Shown here: piece by piece, positions 52,847 through 63,200 of the stretch
How the letters are laid out: each line of letters opens with the position of its first letter
How positions within the stretch are numbered: the stretch's first letter is position 1
NCBI GenBank assembly: GCA_002386525.1
Contig: DGIS01000034.1
Coordinates: forward strand, 6,878 to 70,877
Length of the DNA stretch: 64,000 nucleotides
Direction of reading: 5' to 3'
Origin: Sphingobacterium sp. UBA4616
GTDB taxonomy: Bacteria > Bacteroidota > Bacteroidia > Sphingobacteriales > Sphingobacteriaceae
The notes under the pieces: model-generated
Told to the model about the DNA's origin: nothing
Databases searched by the model: none
Seen by the model: only the letters and a program-made list of their open reading frames with translations
Program-made: the position numbers and the translations under genes

Positions 52847-54685
52847 TTATTGAATCGGCACCAAAGTAATCGATGCAATCTCTGGTAAAGTATTGCCTTC
52901 GATGGCTACAGCTTTTAAAGTTACTTTTGTACTGGGCTCGCCAATTACTTGCTGGGACACCTCAATGATCCCTATTAGAACTTCCTTAAATTTAGTATCT
53001 TTTTCAGCTACGAATGTGCATGGCAGCTGCTGTCCAAGCATCGAGAGTGCAATCTTGCCGTGCTGACTGCTATTGGCCAGATAACTGACGAGCACGCGAT
53101 ACTTCCCTGGTTTTTGAATTTTAATATCCCAAAAAACTTTATCCGCAAGGTCTTTCCATTGACCAATGGCGTTCGGGCGGTTTGGATCATGGGTATGCGC
53201 ACCAATAATTTTTAATCCCTTTCCTTCCTGTAATTTTGCATTATTAGCGTTCATCACGATACGTCCGTCTGCCTGTGTTTGGGTCAGGCTTTCCTCAACA
53301 ATCGGCTTCCCCTGGATTTCGACCACAATAACCTTCGGTCCTTTTTTACTGTCGAAGATATCAACAGGAATTGCTGGTCTCCCGTTTTCTATAGTGGATT
53401 TCAATTTCATTTGAGGTGAAGCTAGGGCGTAAACAGCCGTCACTTTATTTTTGATGGGCAGATTTATTTTTCCATCGGCCGGACGATCAAAAACATGCAG
53501 ATACAGCTTCCCATTTTTTTGGGTACAATACCCCCAATCCAAGGCTTGGAAAGGGCTCGCGGTGGTACCGTAAATAGCTTCGCTATTGATCTTCATCCAC
53601 TCCCCGATTTGCTCCATAATTTGCACTGCAGGTTCAGGAATGGCTCCGTCACCATCGGGTCCGACATTTAACAAAAAATTTCCTCCTTTACTCACCGTTT
53701 CCACAAATAATTGCATGATCTTGGGAAAGCTTTTCCAATTTTTATCGTGCGCACTATAACCATAACTTTCATTCATGGTATGGCTTACCTCCCAGTACAT
53801 GCCGGGCAAGCCGGTTGGCGGTATATATTTCTCTGGAGTACCAATATCGCCATTCCTATTTTCAAGTCCATTCCAAAATCGATTATTGATAATAATAGTG
53901 GGCTGCCATTTGATCAGATCTGTCAAAATATGTTTCGTCCCCCAGGCTTCGCCCTCGTGCTCTTTATTACTAAAGTCGGGCCACAGCATATCTAAGCGTC
54001 CGTATTGCTGTGCAAGCTCTTTAATCTGGCCATAGAGATAGGCTTTATAGCGTTCATGATCTGGCTGATGCTTATCCACATTCGGGTTCAGCTGAAAGGC
54101 CTCATAAGAATCGGGATGTTGCCAATCCAAGAGCGAATAATAAGCTCCTACTTTCATCCCTTCCTGACGGAAAGCATCCATAATTTCCCGGTAAAGATCT
54201 CTTCCTTTCGGCGATAAATTTGCCGTACCCGTAACATCATTTTTCAAGGCATAAGGTTGTTGGCTATTGAACAGGCTAAAGCCTTCGTGGTGTCGCGAGG
54301 TCAGCACCATATACTTCATACCCGTTTTCTTTGCAAGACGCGCCCAGAATTTCGGATCGAAAGAACGTAATGTGAATTTTGGTTTCAGCACTTCAGCATA
54401 CCGCTTACTGGGTATCTTACCCCATGTCTGTATCCACTCGGCATAATGCTGTGGGTACTGCTTCCCTTCAAAAGAACCTCCTGCTGCACTGTACAATCCC
54501 CAATGGATAAAAAGGCCAAAACGGGCTTCCTTAAACCATTCCATACGCTTTTCTTGGGTTTCCTGCCAGCCGGCTACCCCCTCATAGGGTAGCGACTTAG
54601 TCTGTGAAATGGCTGCATCGATGCTGCATAAAAACAGAACCAAGGCTACTGTAAACTGCCACTTTAAAAAAATGATTTTCTTCAT
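52847..54685 (-). CDS. GH29 alpha-L-fucosidase
   Basis: The 612-residue exported enzyme has a signal peptide (cleavage near AAISQT) and the GH29 catalytic domain (about 35-400) with FGLFIHWGLYSAAGG, TSRHHEGFSLF and the nucleophile region RLDMLWPDFSN with Asp237. NFLLNVGPDGDG closes the barrel. A C-terminal part of about 200 residues includes a beta-sandwich-like module (YRVLVSYLANSSQHG). It removes terminal alpha-L-fucose. The common HHDGF motif is HHEGF here, a mild departure. It lies 54 bases after the SGNH esterase gene. Confidence 0.92.
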   Translation of the reverse strand: MKKIIFLKWQFTVALVLFLCSIDAAISQTKSLPYEGVAGWQETQEKRMEWFKEARFGLFIHWGLYSAAGGSFEGKQYPQHYAEWIQTWGKIPSKRYAEVLKPKFTLRSFDPKFWARLAKKTGMKYMVLTSRHHEGFSLFNSQQPYALKNDVTGTANLSPKGRDLYREIMDAFRQEGMKVGAYYSLLDWQHPDSYEAFQLNPNVDKHQPDHERYKAYLYGQIKELAQQYGRLDMLWPDFSNKEHEGEAWGTKHILTDLIKWQPTIIINNRFWNGLENRNGDIGTPEKYIPPTGLPGMYWEVSHTMNESYGYSAHDKNWKSFPKIMQLFVETVSKGGNFLLNVGPDGDGAIPEPAVQIMEQIGEWMKINSEAIYGTTASPFQALDWGYCTQKNGKLYLHVFDRPADGKINLPIKNKVTAVYALASPQMKLKSTIENGRPAIPVDIFDSKKGPKVIVVEIQGKPIVEESLTQTQADGRIVMNANNAKLQEGKGLKIIGAHTHDPNRPNAIGQWKDLADKVFWDIKIQKPGKYRVLVSYLANSSQHGKIALSMLGQQLPCTFVAEKDTKFKEVLIGIIEVSQQVIGEPSTKVTLKAVAIEGNTLPEIASITLVPIQ

Positions 54686-54739
54686 GATATCGATTTATAC
54701 ATATAAGTTTTATTTATTCGGATGATAGGCTACTGACGA

Positions 54740-55711
54740 TTAGAAGCCCAAAGTTTCAATTTCCTCCTGAATGGCATTGTACGCTATGTTCGCATCCTCC
54801 ACCGCTATTCCCTTTGATAAACCAGGCCTCCTATGACCTGTAAAAGTCAACCATGCGTTTTTCATAATCGTCTGTCTTTTTAAAATAAGTGTATATAATT
54901 GGATCATGCGTGGTTTACCGCGCAAATTGTCCTCCCATGTACTTTGAAGTGGAAAGCTAGGCATCAGGTGCTGTATAATTTCCTTTGCCATTAGCCAATG
55001 GCCCAGTTCGCCAGGGTGTATGCCATCCGCAGCCAGCTTAAAATGGGGTTCCCTCTCGATCCTAGCTTCCAAGTAGCGACGCATGGCAAAATGCAGGTCT
55101 ATGATTTCCCAGGACTGCATTTTGGCATAGCCAATTAGCCATTGCGCATAACGATCCAATACGTTATTATAACCATTAAGCCGGAGCTGCGGATCATCAT
55201 GTACAGGCGGAGTCATCCATAGGATGCGCTTCACACCAGCATCAACCAAGCGTGTGTGAAGCCGTATTATCCCATTTTTGTAGGCTTCAAAACGGACGGA
55301 ATCAAAAGGAAGGTAGATTCCGTCGTTCATGCCATAACAGACAAAAACAACCTCGGGATTGATTTTATCAAGTACATTGTCCAAACGGTCAAACAGACAA
55401 GGTCGGATAAATTTACCTTCCGCATGATTTGGTTCACTAAGACCAGATACTGTCTCGCTCGGCAGCCCAGAATTGATAAACCGAGATTTCGTTTTCGGAT
55501 GTAGACTGAGAAATAGAGCCTCCGTCATAGCGACATATTGCCCTGCATAAGTAATGCTGTTTCCTAAAAAAAGAATCGTTTTACCTTCACCCCAAGAAAA
55601 ATGATCCCTATTATTCTGCCCGGAAGCTTGCATACACCAAAAATCTAAACAGACAAACAGCAACAAGACGTTCTTTTTATTTGAGTTTAATACTCGCTTT
55701 AATTTCATCAT
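54740..55711 (-). CDS. SGNH/GDSL-family hydrolase, probable carbohydrate esterase
   Basis: The 323-residue exported protein has a signal peptide (cleavage near QASGQ) and the four SGNH blocks. They are FLGNSITY with the nucleophile Ser, the Gly of NSGLPSETV, the Asn of GMNDG, and DGIHPG with catalytic Asp and His. Many such enzymes in glycan loci remove acetyl groups, so it may deacetylate the target polysaccharide. It lies 23 bases after the GH88-GH29 gene. Confidence 0.87.
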   Translation of the reverse strand: MMKLKRVLNSNKKNVLLLFVCLDFWCMQASGQNNRDHFSWGEGKTILFLGNSITYAGQYVAMTEALFLSLHPKTKSRFINSGLPSETVSGLSEPNHAEGKFIRPCLFDRLDNVLDKINPEVVFVCYGMNDGIYLPFDSVRFEAYKNGIIRLHTRLVDAGVKRILWMTPPVHDDPQLRLNGYNNVLDRYAQWLIGYAKMQSWEIIDLHFAMRRYLEARIEREPHFKLAADGIHPGELGHWLMAKEIIQHLMPSFPLQSTWEDNLRGKPRMIQLYTLILKRQTIMKNAWLTFTGHRRPGLSKGIAVEDANIAYNAIQEEIETLGF

Positions 55712-55734
55712 AATCGATTTAGCCCATCTTCTGG

Positions 55735-58377
55735 TTAGCCTAATTTTATCTTGAGGGTATAGCCTAAGGTACTATTTTGTGTCTTCTTGGGTAATTTCAG
55801 CCGCAATGCATGCTTATCCTGCTTAAAACGAACCTGACCATACCCTAAGATTTCCACTGACTTTACTTTAGCTTTATTCTGGTTCAGGGACTTCAGATGG
55901 ACTATTCCATCCTTAGGCGCTACGAGAGCCATAGCATAAACACAGTCATTTTTTTGGGTAAACCAAAAATCCGAAGGTGTAAAAGATGCTCTAAATCCTT
56001 CTTTCTCCCGTTGCTCAGTATCCCTTATCCGAATCAGTGTTGGTCCCTCATGTGTGGTGATCCAGGGTGATGTTCCATAAACCGCCTCAGCATTAAAACG
56101 CAACCATTTTCCTAAGATAGCCAGATTATTTTTTACAGGTGTAGCTATATTTCCTTCTGCATCTGGGCCAATATTGAGCATATAATTACCACCTTTGCTG
56201 ACGATTTCCAAAAGCCAATAACGCAGTTCGTCCACATCTTTCCAATCTTGGTCATAAGATTTATAGCCCCAGGAATGGTTAAATGTCCCGATGGCTTCCC
56301 AAGGTTGACCAAAACGTTCCGAAGGTTCGGGAATGCGATTATCACCGGGAATGGCATAATCGCCCATACCATTGCCAATCCGTTCCGAAACAATCACACC
56401 TGGGTTACAAACATATACAGTTTTATAGAAACGGAAGCTCTGTTCAGCGGTCATCAGTCCGGGCATATCAAACCAGATGTATTTCAGCTGTTTGAACCGT
56501 GTCAAAATTTCCTTTACCTGAGGAATTGCTTTTTCGTTGAGATAGGAAGCATAGGAATTGGGGCTTGGATCCCAACGGTTGGCACCGAAATCATCGGTTT
56601 TTATATTTGTAAGATCATTTTGAGCTTTGCTCACAGCATATTGCGCATCACTACCATCCCGCCAATCGATATTTTGGGAATAATACACACCAAAATCCAG
56701 ATTATGCCGAACACAGGCATCGTAAAGTTCCTGAAGAACGTCACGTTTGTAGGGTGTGGCCTGTACGCTATTAAATGGGCTTACTTCCGAATGGTATAGG
56801 GCAAATCCATCATGATGCTTGCTAGTTACAACAAGATATTTCATCCCGGCATCCTTGGCCATGCGAACTATTTTATCGGCGTCAAAAGCTTGCGGGGAGA
56901 ATTGATCCGCTAATTGGGCATAGGCTGAGCGCGGAATTTTCGCTACCAATTGAATCCATTCGGCTACACTTGGACTGCCCATATCTTCCATCTTTTTCCC
57001 ATTCCATATTCCACCTGGAATGGCATAAAGCCCCCAATGAATAAAAAGTCCAAATTTTTGCCGCTGAAAATCCTGGAGTGCCTGAGCCTTCTGCTTATTC
57101 ATCTGCTGCCATTCATTCATCAGCTGCGCAAACCGATGTTTACGTTTGTTAAAGCGTATCAGCGCTTCCAGATAGTAATAGTCTGCATAAATCAAGGGTA
57201 CATCAATTTCCCCTTTATGCGGAATGCTACCGACACTATGCTTTAGGACAAATAGGCCATTGGCTCCCACTTCACTTGAATAATTTGAGGAGCCCAATGA
57301 TCGCAAGATCTTTTCAGCCAGATCCAGGTACTCTTGTTGTTGTTCGGGCCTTACATAGTCTACCAGTTCCAACAAAGCAGAAGCGGTGACGGCTGCTGCT
57401 GATGCATCTCTGGGTATGGTTTCAAAATCGTCTTTTTGATACGTCCAGTTTGGAACAAACCCCGGTTGATCGACATCAAAGTCCCACAACGGAACCCCAT
57501 CGTTAGGCAATCGTGGATGCTTTGCATAAAAATCAGCCATTTTTTGTGCGGCTTGAAGATACATTGGGTCTTTCGTTTCGCGGTACATCAGCACAAAGCC
57601 ATACAATCCCCAGGCTTGCCCCCTCGCCCAGGCGGAATTATCCGAAAAGCCCTGTGCAGTTTCTTTGCTTAATACTGCACCTGTATTGGGGTCATACGAA
57701 ACCACATGATAAGAACTGTAATCTGGTCGATATTGATTTTTTAGCGTTGTCTGTGCATGCCGAATGGCGACATTACGGTAGACGGAGTCACCTGATAATT
57801 TGGAAGCCAAAAAAAGCAGTTCCAAATTCATCATATTGTCGATAATAACCGGAAACTGATAACGATGCTTACCATCCCAGGAAGGAAATACATCCCAAGA
57901 TTTAATTGCGCCTACCTTCGGGTTGAAACGGGTTAAGAGAGATTTGGCACTCTGGATTAAGATTGATTTGATGGTACTATCACCAGTCAACCGATAAACA
58001 TTCCCATAACTGCTATTCATCACGAAACCAATATCATGATGCTGCGTATTAAATTGATTTTGACGTAATGAATTTGTCCATTTTAATGCGGCGTCCCGCC
58101 ATCGATCATCGCCGGTATATTCAAAGACATACCAAAGGCAACCCGGCCAAAAGCCGCCTGTCCAATCCCGGATATCCGTAAAAGTTGTTTTCCCATTTCG
58201 ATCTGCCGATCGCGGATAGTTACTCAGGTCGGTATGGTGTTGATACAGTAAGGCGTACTGCCGTTCCGCTAAATCAAATCCTTTTTTCACAAAATCACTT
58301 GTATCAGCACGCAACAGAAAAGGATAATAAAAGATCAAAAAATAAATAACGTATAGGCTATATCTAAAAACGATCAT
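55735..58377 (-). CDS. GH88-GH29 fusion: unsaturated uronyl hydrolase plus alpha-L-fucosidase
   Basis: The 880-residue exported protein joins two complete catalytic domains. Residues about 25-415 form a GH88 alpha/alpha barrel: IRDWTGGFWPG with D71, HHDIGF, IIDNMMNLELL with D180, and WARGQAWGLYG. This domain would remove a 4,5-unsaturated uronic acid left by a polysaccharide lyase. Residues about 430-800 form a GH29 barrel: FGLFIHWGLYAIPGG, TSKHHDGF, YIWFDMPG with D637 as likely nucleophile, and NYMLNIGPDAEGN, followed by a short beta domain. The reading frame is continuous with no stop or shift at the joint. It lies 65 bases after susD with a GC-rich hairpin between. No lyase is present in the window. 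Confidence 0.9.
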   Translation of the reverse strand: MIVFRYSLYVIYFLIFYYPFLLRADTSDFVKKGFDLAERQYALLYQHHTDLSNYPRSADRNGKTTFTDIRDWTGGFWPGCLWYVFEYTGDDRWRDAALKWTNSLRQNQFNTQHHDIGFVMNSSYGNVYRLTGDSTIKSILIQSAKSLLTRFNPKVGAIKSWDVFPSWDGKHRYQFPVIIDNMMNLELLFLASKLSGDSVYRNVAIRHAQTTLKNQYRPDYSSYHVVSYDPNTGAVLSKETAQGFSDNSAWARGQAWGLYGFVLMYRETKDPMYLQAAQKMADFYAKHPRLPNDGVPLWDFDVDQPGFVPNWTYQKDDFETIPRDASAAAVTASALLELVDYVRPEQQQEYLDLAEKILRSLGSSNYSSEVGANGLFVLKHSVGSIPHKGEIDVPLIYADYYYLEALIRFNKRKHRFAQLMNEWQQMNKQKAQALQDFQRQKFGLFIHWGLYAIPGGIWNGKKMEDMGSPSVAEWIQLVAKIPRSAYAQLADQFSPQAFDADKIVRMAKDAGMKYLVVTSKHHDGFALYHSEVSPFNSVQATPYKRDVLQELYDACVRHNLDFGVYYSQNIDWRDGSDAQYAVSKAQNDLTNIKTDDFGANRWDPSPNSYASYLNEKAIPQVKEILTRFKQLKYIWFDMPGLMTAEQSFRFYKTVYVCNPGVIVSERIGNGMGDYAIPGDNRIPEPSERFGQPWEAIGTFNHSWGYKSYDQDWKDVDELRYWLLEIVSKGGNYMLNIGPDAEGNIATPVKNNLAILGKWLRFNAEAVYGTSPWITTHEGPTLIRIRDTEQREKEGFRASFTPSDFWFTQKNDCVYAMALVAPKDGIVHLKSLNQNKAKVKSVEILGYGQVRFKQDKHALRLKLPKKTQNSTLGYTLKIKLG

Positions 58378-58398
58378 ATTTAGGTTTATTTAGGTGGC

Positions 58399-58431
58399 GC
58401 CGGGGATCGCCTAGAAGTTTTCTTCCCCGGC
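58399..58431 (-). other. GC-rich intercistronic hairpin after susD
   Basis: GCCGGGGA (58399-58406) pairs perfectly with TCCCCGGC (58424-58431) in the 65-base gap between susD and the fusion enzyme gene. No T-run follows on the minus strand. It may protect the susCD part of the message or lower expression of the enzymes. Confidence 0.5.
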
Positions 58432-58442
58432 TTGAATTTATG

Positions 58443-60218
58443 TTAGTCTATCCAGCCTGGATTTTGCACCAGGTTCACGTTCATTTGTATTTCTGAGGTA
58501 GGAATAGGCCATACATTTAAGAAATCGCCCTTATAGCTATAATTCCCAACATTTGTTCCCCAAACCTGCTTACGTCCATTGCCCGCTTTAAACACGGTCT
58601 CTTTCCAGGTTCCCCAGCGCAATTCGTCAAAATAATTGATGCCTTCATTCGGAAACTCCACACGACGTTCGTTGCGGATACGCAGGCGTAAGCCTTCCTT
58701 CCCAGCGACAGTAGTTGCGGCATTGGAATTTAACAGCGCTACGCCAGCACGTTGCCGTACTTCATTGACTTTTGCAATCGCTTCATTCAATTTTCCATCT
58801 TCATTTAGTGCCTCAGCCCACATCAGCAATATGTCTGCATAGCGGAAGATCGGGAAATCAATGGGGCCATAATTACGGTCAACAATCTCATTAACCCCCT
58901 CTGCGACAAATTTTCGGTAAAAATAAAAGAAGTTGATCTGTGTATCACTCTGAATATCGCCGTCTACCTGTGCTTGTCCACGAAACGGCCAGCGCATAGA
59001 TTGAAGGCTTTCCACATTAGTAAAATTATAGGCGCCTCTAAAAGTTGAATAGGGCGTCACGACATTGGCCTGCAAGCGTGGATCTCGATTTTCATAGGCC
59101 TTTTTGATACGTTCTTCATTACCTTGAGGCAGGTATAGACTCATCTTTGCTCCTCTTAATGTTGCAGCAGCTTTCTCGGCCTCCGTCAGGTTGTTCCGAA
59201 GAAAAAAGACTTCCCGCTCATTTTCAGTTAAGCTGCTATATCCAGGAATAACTTTATTCCATTCAAATTGAGAACCGTCAGTATTTTCATAGAGATCGAC
59301 CAAATGCGGCGAGGGCATATAATAATTCCATCCGCGCGAATAGACGGAAGGCCAACCACAGAATAGCTGCATATTATTCCCATATCCCTGTTCACTACGA
59401 TGCTGAATGGAAAAAATCATCTCAGGACACTGTTCATTAGCCTCTTTAAATAGGGCTTTATAATCGCCAAAGAGTGTGTGGCCAGCATCTTTAACTTTTT
59501 GAAAATCAGCCACCGCCTTCGTCCAATCTTTTCGGTAGAGATAAACTTTACCCCTTAAGGCATAAGCGGCCGCCTTTGTTGCATGCCCATAGTTGGCATT
59601 GCCGGCAGTATACCGATCTGGGAAATTGGGTTCTGCAATACAATCGTTTAGGTCTGCTAATATTTGATTCCACACCTCCTCTTCCGAACTACGTCCTTTG
59701 ATAGCCTCAGCGGCTGTAAAAGGTTCGAGATAAATTGGCACCCCCTTGTAGAGCTGATTGAGCCGGAAGTAAAAATAAGCGCGGAGAAATTTTGCTTCAG
59801 CGAGGTATTTTGCTTTCTTTTCGGCCGTTGAAGGTGACTTTATGGGAATATTTTTTAATGCATCATTTGCACGCTGAATCCCTTCATATTGAATTTTCCA
59901 AACATTTACAAATAAAGGGTCACCAGCAGTAATGGTACCTGTCAATAAGGGCTCATCAAAACGGGCCTGCCCCGTATAGGAGAAACGGTCAAACTGATAC
60001 AGCTCATAAGGAGAGATCAGTCCGCTATGCCCCATTAGTAGACGAAAGGAACTATAGATTCCTGCAATGCCCAAATCAGTTAAATTATCGGTTGTCCACA
60101 TCGTTGCTGTAGAGACCGAAGAATATGGGGAGGTGTCCAAAAGATCTTTTTTACAACTCGCTATACTGATCAGTAATACGATCGCTAGAAATTTTTTTAT
60201 CTTTTTCATGATTCTCAT
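58443..60218 (-). CDS. SusD/RagB-family glycan-binding lipoprotein
   Basis: The 591-residue outer-membrane lipoprotein has a lipobox (SIASC near residue 22), the SusD fold with FLRAYFYFRLNQLYKGVP, and the ending RRVEFPNEGINYFDELRW, VWPIPTSEI, LVQNPGWID. It is the lid of the SusC encoded 5 bases upstream. In-frame ATG 60209 (MKKIKK) is an alternative start. Its ligand should be the fucosylated glycan handled by the following enzymes. Confidence 0.94.
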   Translation of the reverse strand: MRIMKKIKKFLAIVLLISIASCKKDLLDTSPYSSVSTATMWTTDNLTDLGIAGIYSSFRLLMGHSGLISPYELYQFDRFSYTGQARFDEPLLTGTITAGDPLFVNVWKIQYEGIQRANDALKNIPIKSPSTAEKKAKYLAEAKFLRAYFYFRLNQLYKGVPIYLEPFTAAEAIKGRSSEEEVWNQILADLNDCIAEPNFPDRYTAGNANYGHATKAAAYALRGKVYLYRKDWTKAVADFQKVKDAGHTLFGDYKALFKEANEQCPEMIFSIQHRSEQGYGNNMQLFCGWPSVYSRGWNYYMPSPHLVDLYENTDGSQFEWNKVIPGYSSLTENEREVFFLRNNLTEAEKAAATLRGAKMSLYLPQGNEERIKKAYENRDPRLQANVVTPYSTFRGAYNFTNVESLQSMRWPFRGQAQVDGDIQSDTQINFFYFYRKFVAEGVNEIVDRNYGPIDFPIFRYADILLMWAEALNEDGKLNEAIAKVNEVRQRAGVALLNSNAATTVAGKEGLRLRIRNERRVEFPNEGINYFDELRWGTWKETVFKAGNGRKQVWGTNVGNYSYKGDFLNVWPIPTSEIQMNVNLVQNPGWID

Positions 60219-60223
60219 TCAGA

Positions 60224-63200
60224 TTAAAAGGTAAGATTTAAACCCAGCGAATATTGTCGCATCGTAGGGTAGTTCACAACGGAAGAATTGATCAGCGCAG
60301 GATCATTGCTTGCGGGTCCAATTTCGGGATCTAGCCCGGGGAACTTTGTCCATGTTAATAGGTTTTCACCAGCTAAGTAAATCCGGAGTTTAGCGATCGA
60401 AAAACGATTCGATAAACTTTCGGGTAGCGTATAGCCCAACTGAAGATTCCTTAGCTTCACGAACGAAGCATTATACAAGTAATAATCGCTGGTACGTCCA
60501 TTCTGTGCATCGGTCACTCCTTTTAGACGTGGATAATAACCATCTATCTGATTGTTGGGATCCGAAGGATTGGCGGCATTATAATAATAATGATCGTTTG
60601 CAACCAATGCGGACATCGATTTACCCTGCGCGACGATGGATGAATTGAGATACAGTTCATTCCAATAATATGACATACCTGAAGAAGCCGACCAAATCAT
60701 GGAAGCATCGAATCCTTTGTAGGCCATATTGATACTAAGGCCGTAATTAAATGCCGGTGTTGCCCTTTTGCCCATAAATCGCTGATCGTATACATTTCCG
60801 TAGATGCCATCGGCGTTCATATCCGAATAAATCAAGTCACCATACCAGATCTTTGTAGGATCTATCCCATCGGCAGGTTGAAATGAATAGCCTGCGTCTA
60901 CCATCGCTTTTAACCAAGCCATATCCTGCTCGGTACGAATCATGCCATCATGCGGTCCTCCATTTTTATCAACAGAACCATCTGCTAAGAAATGGCTTCC
61001 TGAACCACGGTAGACATTATACAGATAGAATTCATTAATTTCGTGCCCTTCCAGAATCCGCTGGTTTACCCCATTAGAAACCATACCGATATTGGACTGG
61101 TAAACCCTATTGCCGGCAGCATCGGTAACATAGCCTTCCGACAACGCGCCTTTATATTTTTCGACCCGATTGGTGTTGTAGGCGAAATTGGCTGATAGAC
61201 CATACTTAAAACTGTTGATTTTATCTTGATATCCGACGGTCAATTCAATTCCCCGCTTGCTCACCTCGGCAATATTCATCGTTGCTGCAGTAGCAGTACC
61301 CACCGTTGATGGAATAGTCGGTACATATAAAATCCCATCGGTATAAGCGCGATACGCATCAAATTCGACCGTCAATTTATTTTTTAATGCTGTCGCTGTG
61401 AAGCCCACATTTGTAGTCGTCGTCGTTTCCCAGTGCAACAGATCATTTCCTAGTTTAGTCTGCGCCAAACCACGCACAGCCTGATTATTGAATGAATAAT
61501 TTACAGCACCATATGAGGGAAGATGATCGTAATTGCCCGGAGAAGCATTGTTCCCGGTTTTACCCCACGAGGCCCTTATTCGAAGATCACTAAAAAAGGA
61601 TTTGAGCGGACGCATAAAAGATTCCTCCGATATACGCCATCCTGCAGAAAAAGCGGGAAAGAAGCCCCAGCGTTTGGCGGTTCCAAATCGTGATGATCCA
61701 TCGTACCGAACTACCGCTTCGGCGAGGTATTTGTTATCATAAGCGTAATTGGCACGACCAAAAAAGGATCGCAACCCGTAATCAAGCTCATCACCAGTGA
61801 TGGAACTCATTGTCGTTGCCGAGTTAAATGTTGTCAGATCAGGATGTACAAGTCCAAGTTTGGCCGCTCCGATATTATATTGGTTAAAATACTGTTCATT
61901 ATAGCCCAAAATTCCGCCCACATCGTGTTTGCCAAAAGATCCGGAATAACGCAATACATTATCAATGATCACATTGTAACTCTTGGTGACACCATATTGA
62001 GTTGTTATTTGTCCCGCCGCCAGCGCGGCTGTACTCAATTTGTTGGTTGCAAAATTCCATTTTTCATAAGGTACCTGGTGCGAATTGGTCTCATTATAGG
62101 CATAATTGTAATTTACTTTCGATTCGAATTGCAGCCCTCTCATCAGGTCTAATTTCGCAAATAGTGTGGTATTGAATCGGTTCACCTGGTTCTTTCCGCC
62201 CATCCCATTTAGAAAAGCCAGGGCATTATTTGCGGTGGCTGATTCTTCAGCAGCAGCTGGGAAACCATAAACGCCGTTGTAGTATGGATAAACTCCGGGC
62301 ACCGTTTGGGTGAGGTAAGAATATGCCGTCACCACATCAGCCACACTTAGGTTTTGCATATCCCCAAAGGTTTGGGTACCCACGGTTAAAAACTTAGCGA
62401 CTTTCGACTGTAAGTTTATCCTCATACGTACCTTATCCGCTCCGGTTTCGGGCATCGTTCCGGGATTATTGAAATATCCGACTGAAAAAAGGTATTGCGT
62501 GTTGTCGTTGCCGCCATTTAAAGAGAGATTGTGATTTTGTAAAAGTTTGCGCTGTCCAAAAAGCACATCGCCCCAGTTTGTATTGGGGTAAGCGACCTCA
62601 TTGGGAATTCCAAATTCAGTAAAGCCTTTCGGATTTCTCTTTGCTTCCTCCCAGAGATTGATTGTTGCGTCCGTGTAAACAGCTGCCTGGCCCAAATTCT
62701 TGAAGCCCTCATTCACCAGACGCATATGTTGTGCATAATCGGTGATAAATTCGGGTACATTATTAGGCTGCAGCATCGAAACCATTCCCGTATAGGACAC
62801 ATTGTTTTTCCCCTTGGCTCCCTTTTTTGTGGTAATTAATATAACACCATTTGACCCCAAAGAACCATAAATTGCTGCGGTAGCTGCATCTTTTAAAATT
62901 GAAATCGACTCGACATCGTTTGGATTAACAGCATCCATAGAACCGACGATACCATCGATCACCACCAACGGTGAGGTGTTATTTAAGGTCCCTTTTCCGC
63001 GGATCAGAATATTAGCACCATCTGCTCCAGGTTTTCCTGTTGTATTCTGCACATTAACGCCGGCCGCGAGTCCAGCCAATGAAGAGCTCAGTGTAGCAGT
63101 CGATCGATTTTCAACCGAACTTCCGTTCACAGTTGATACAGCACCAATCACATTTGCGCGCTTCTGACTTCCGTATCCGACAACAACGACCTCATCCAAA

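Noticed and set aside
56248..56799. 183-codon plus-strand frame opposite the GH29 part of the fusion
   Set aside because: Antisense shadow of a catalytic domain whose motifs are intact.
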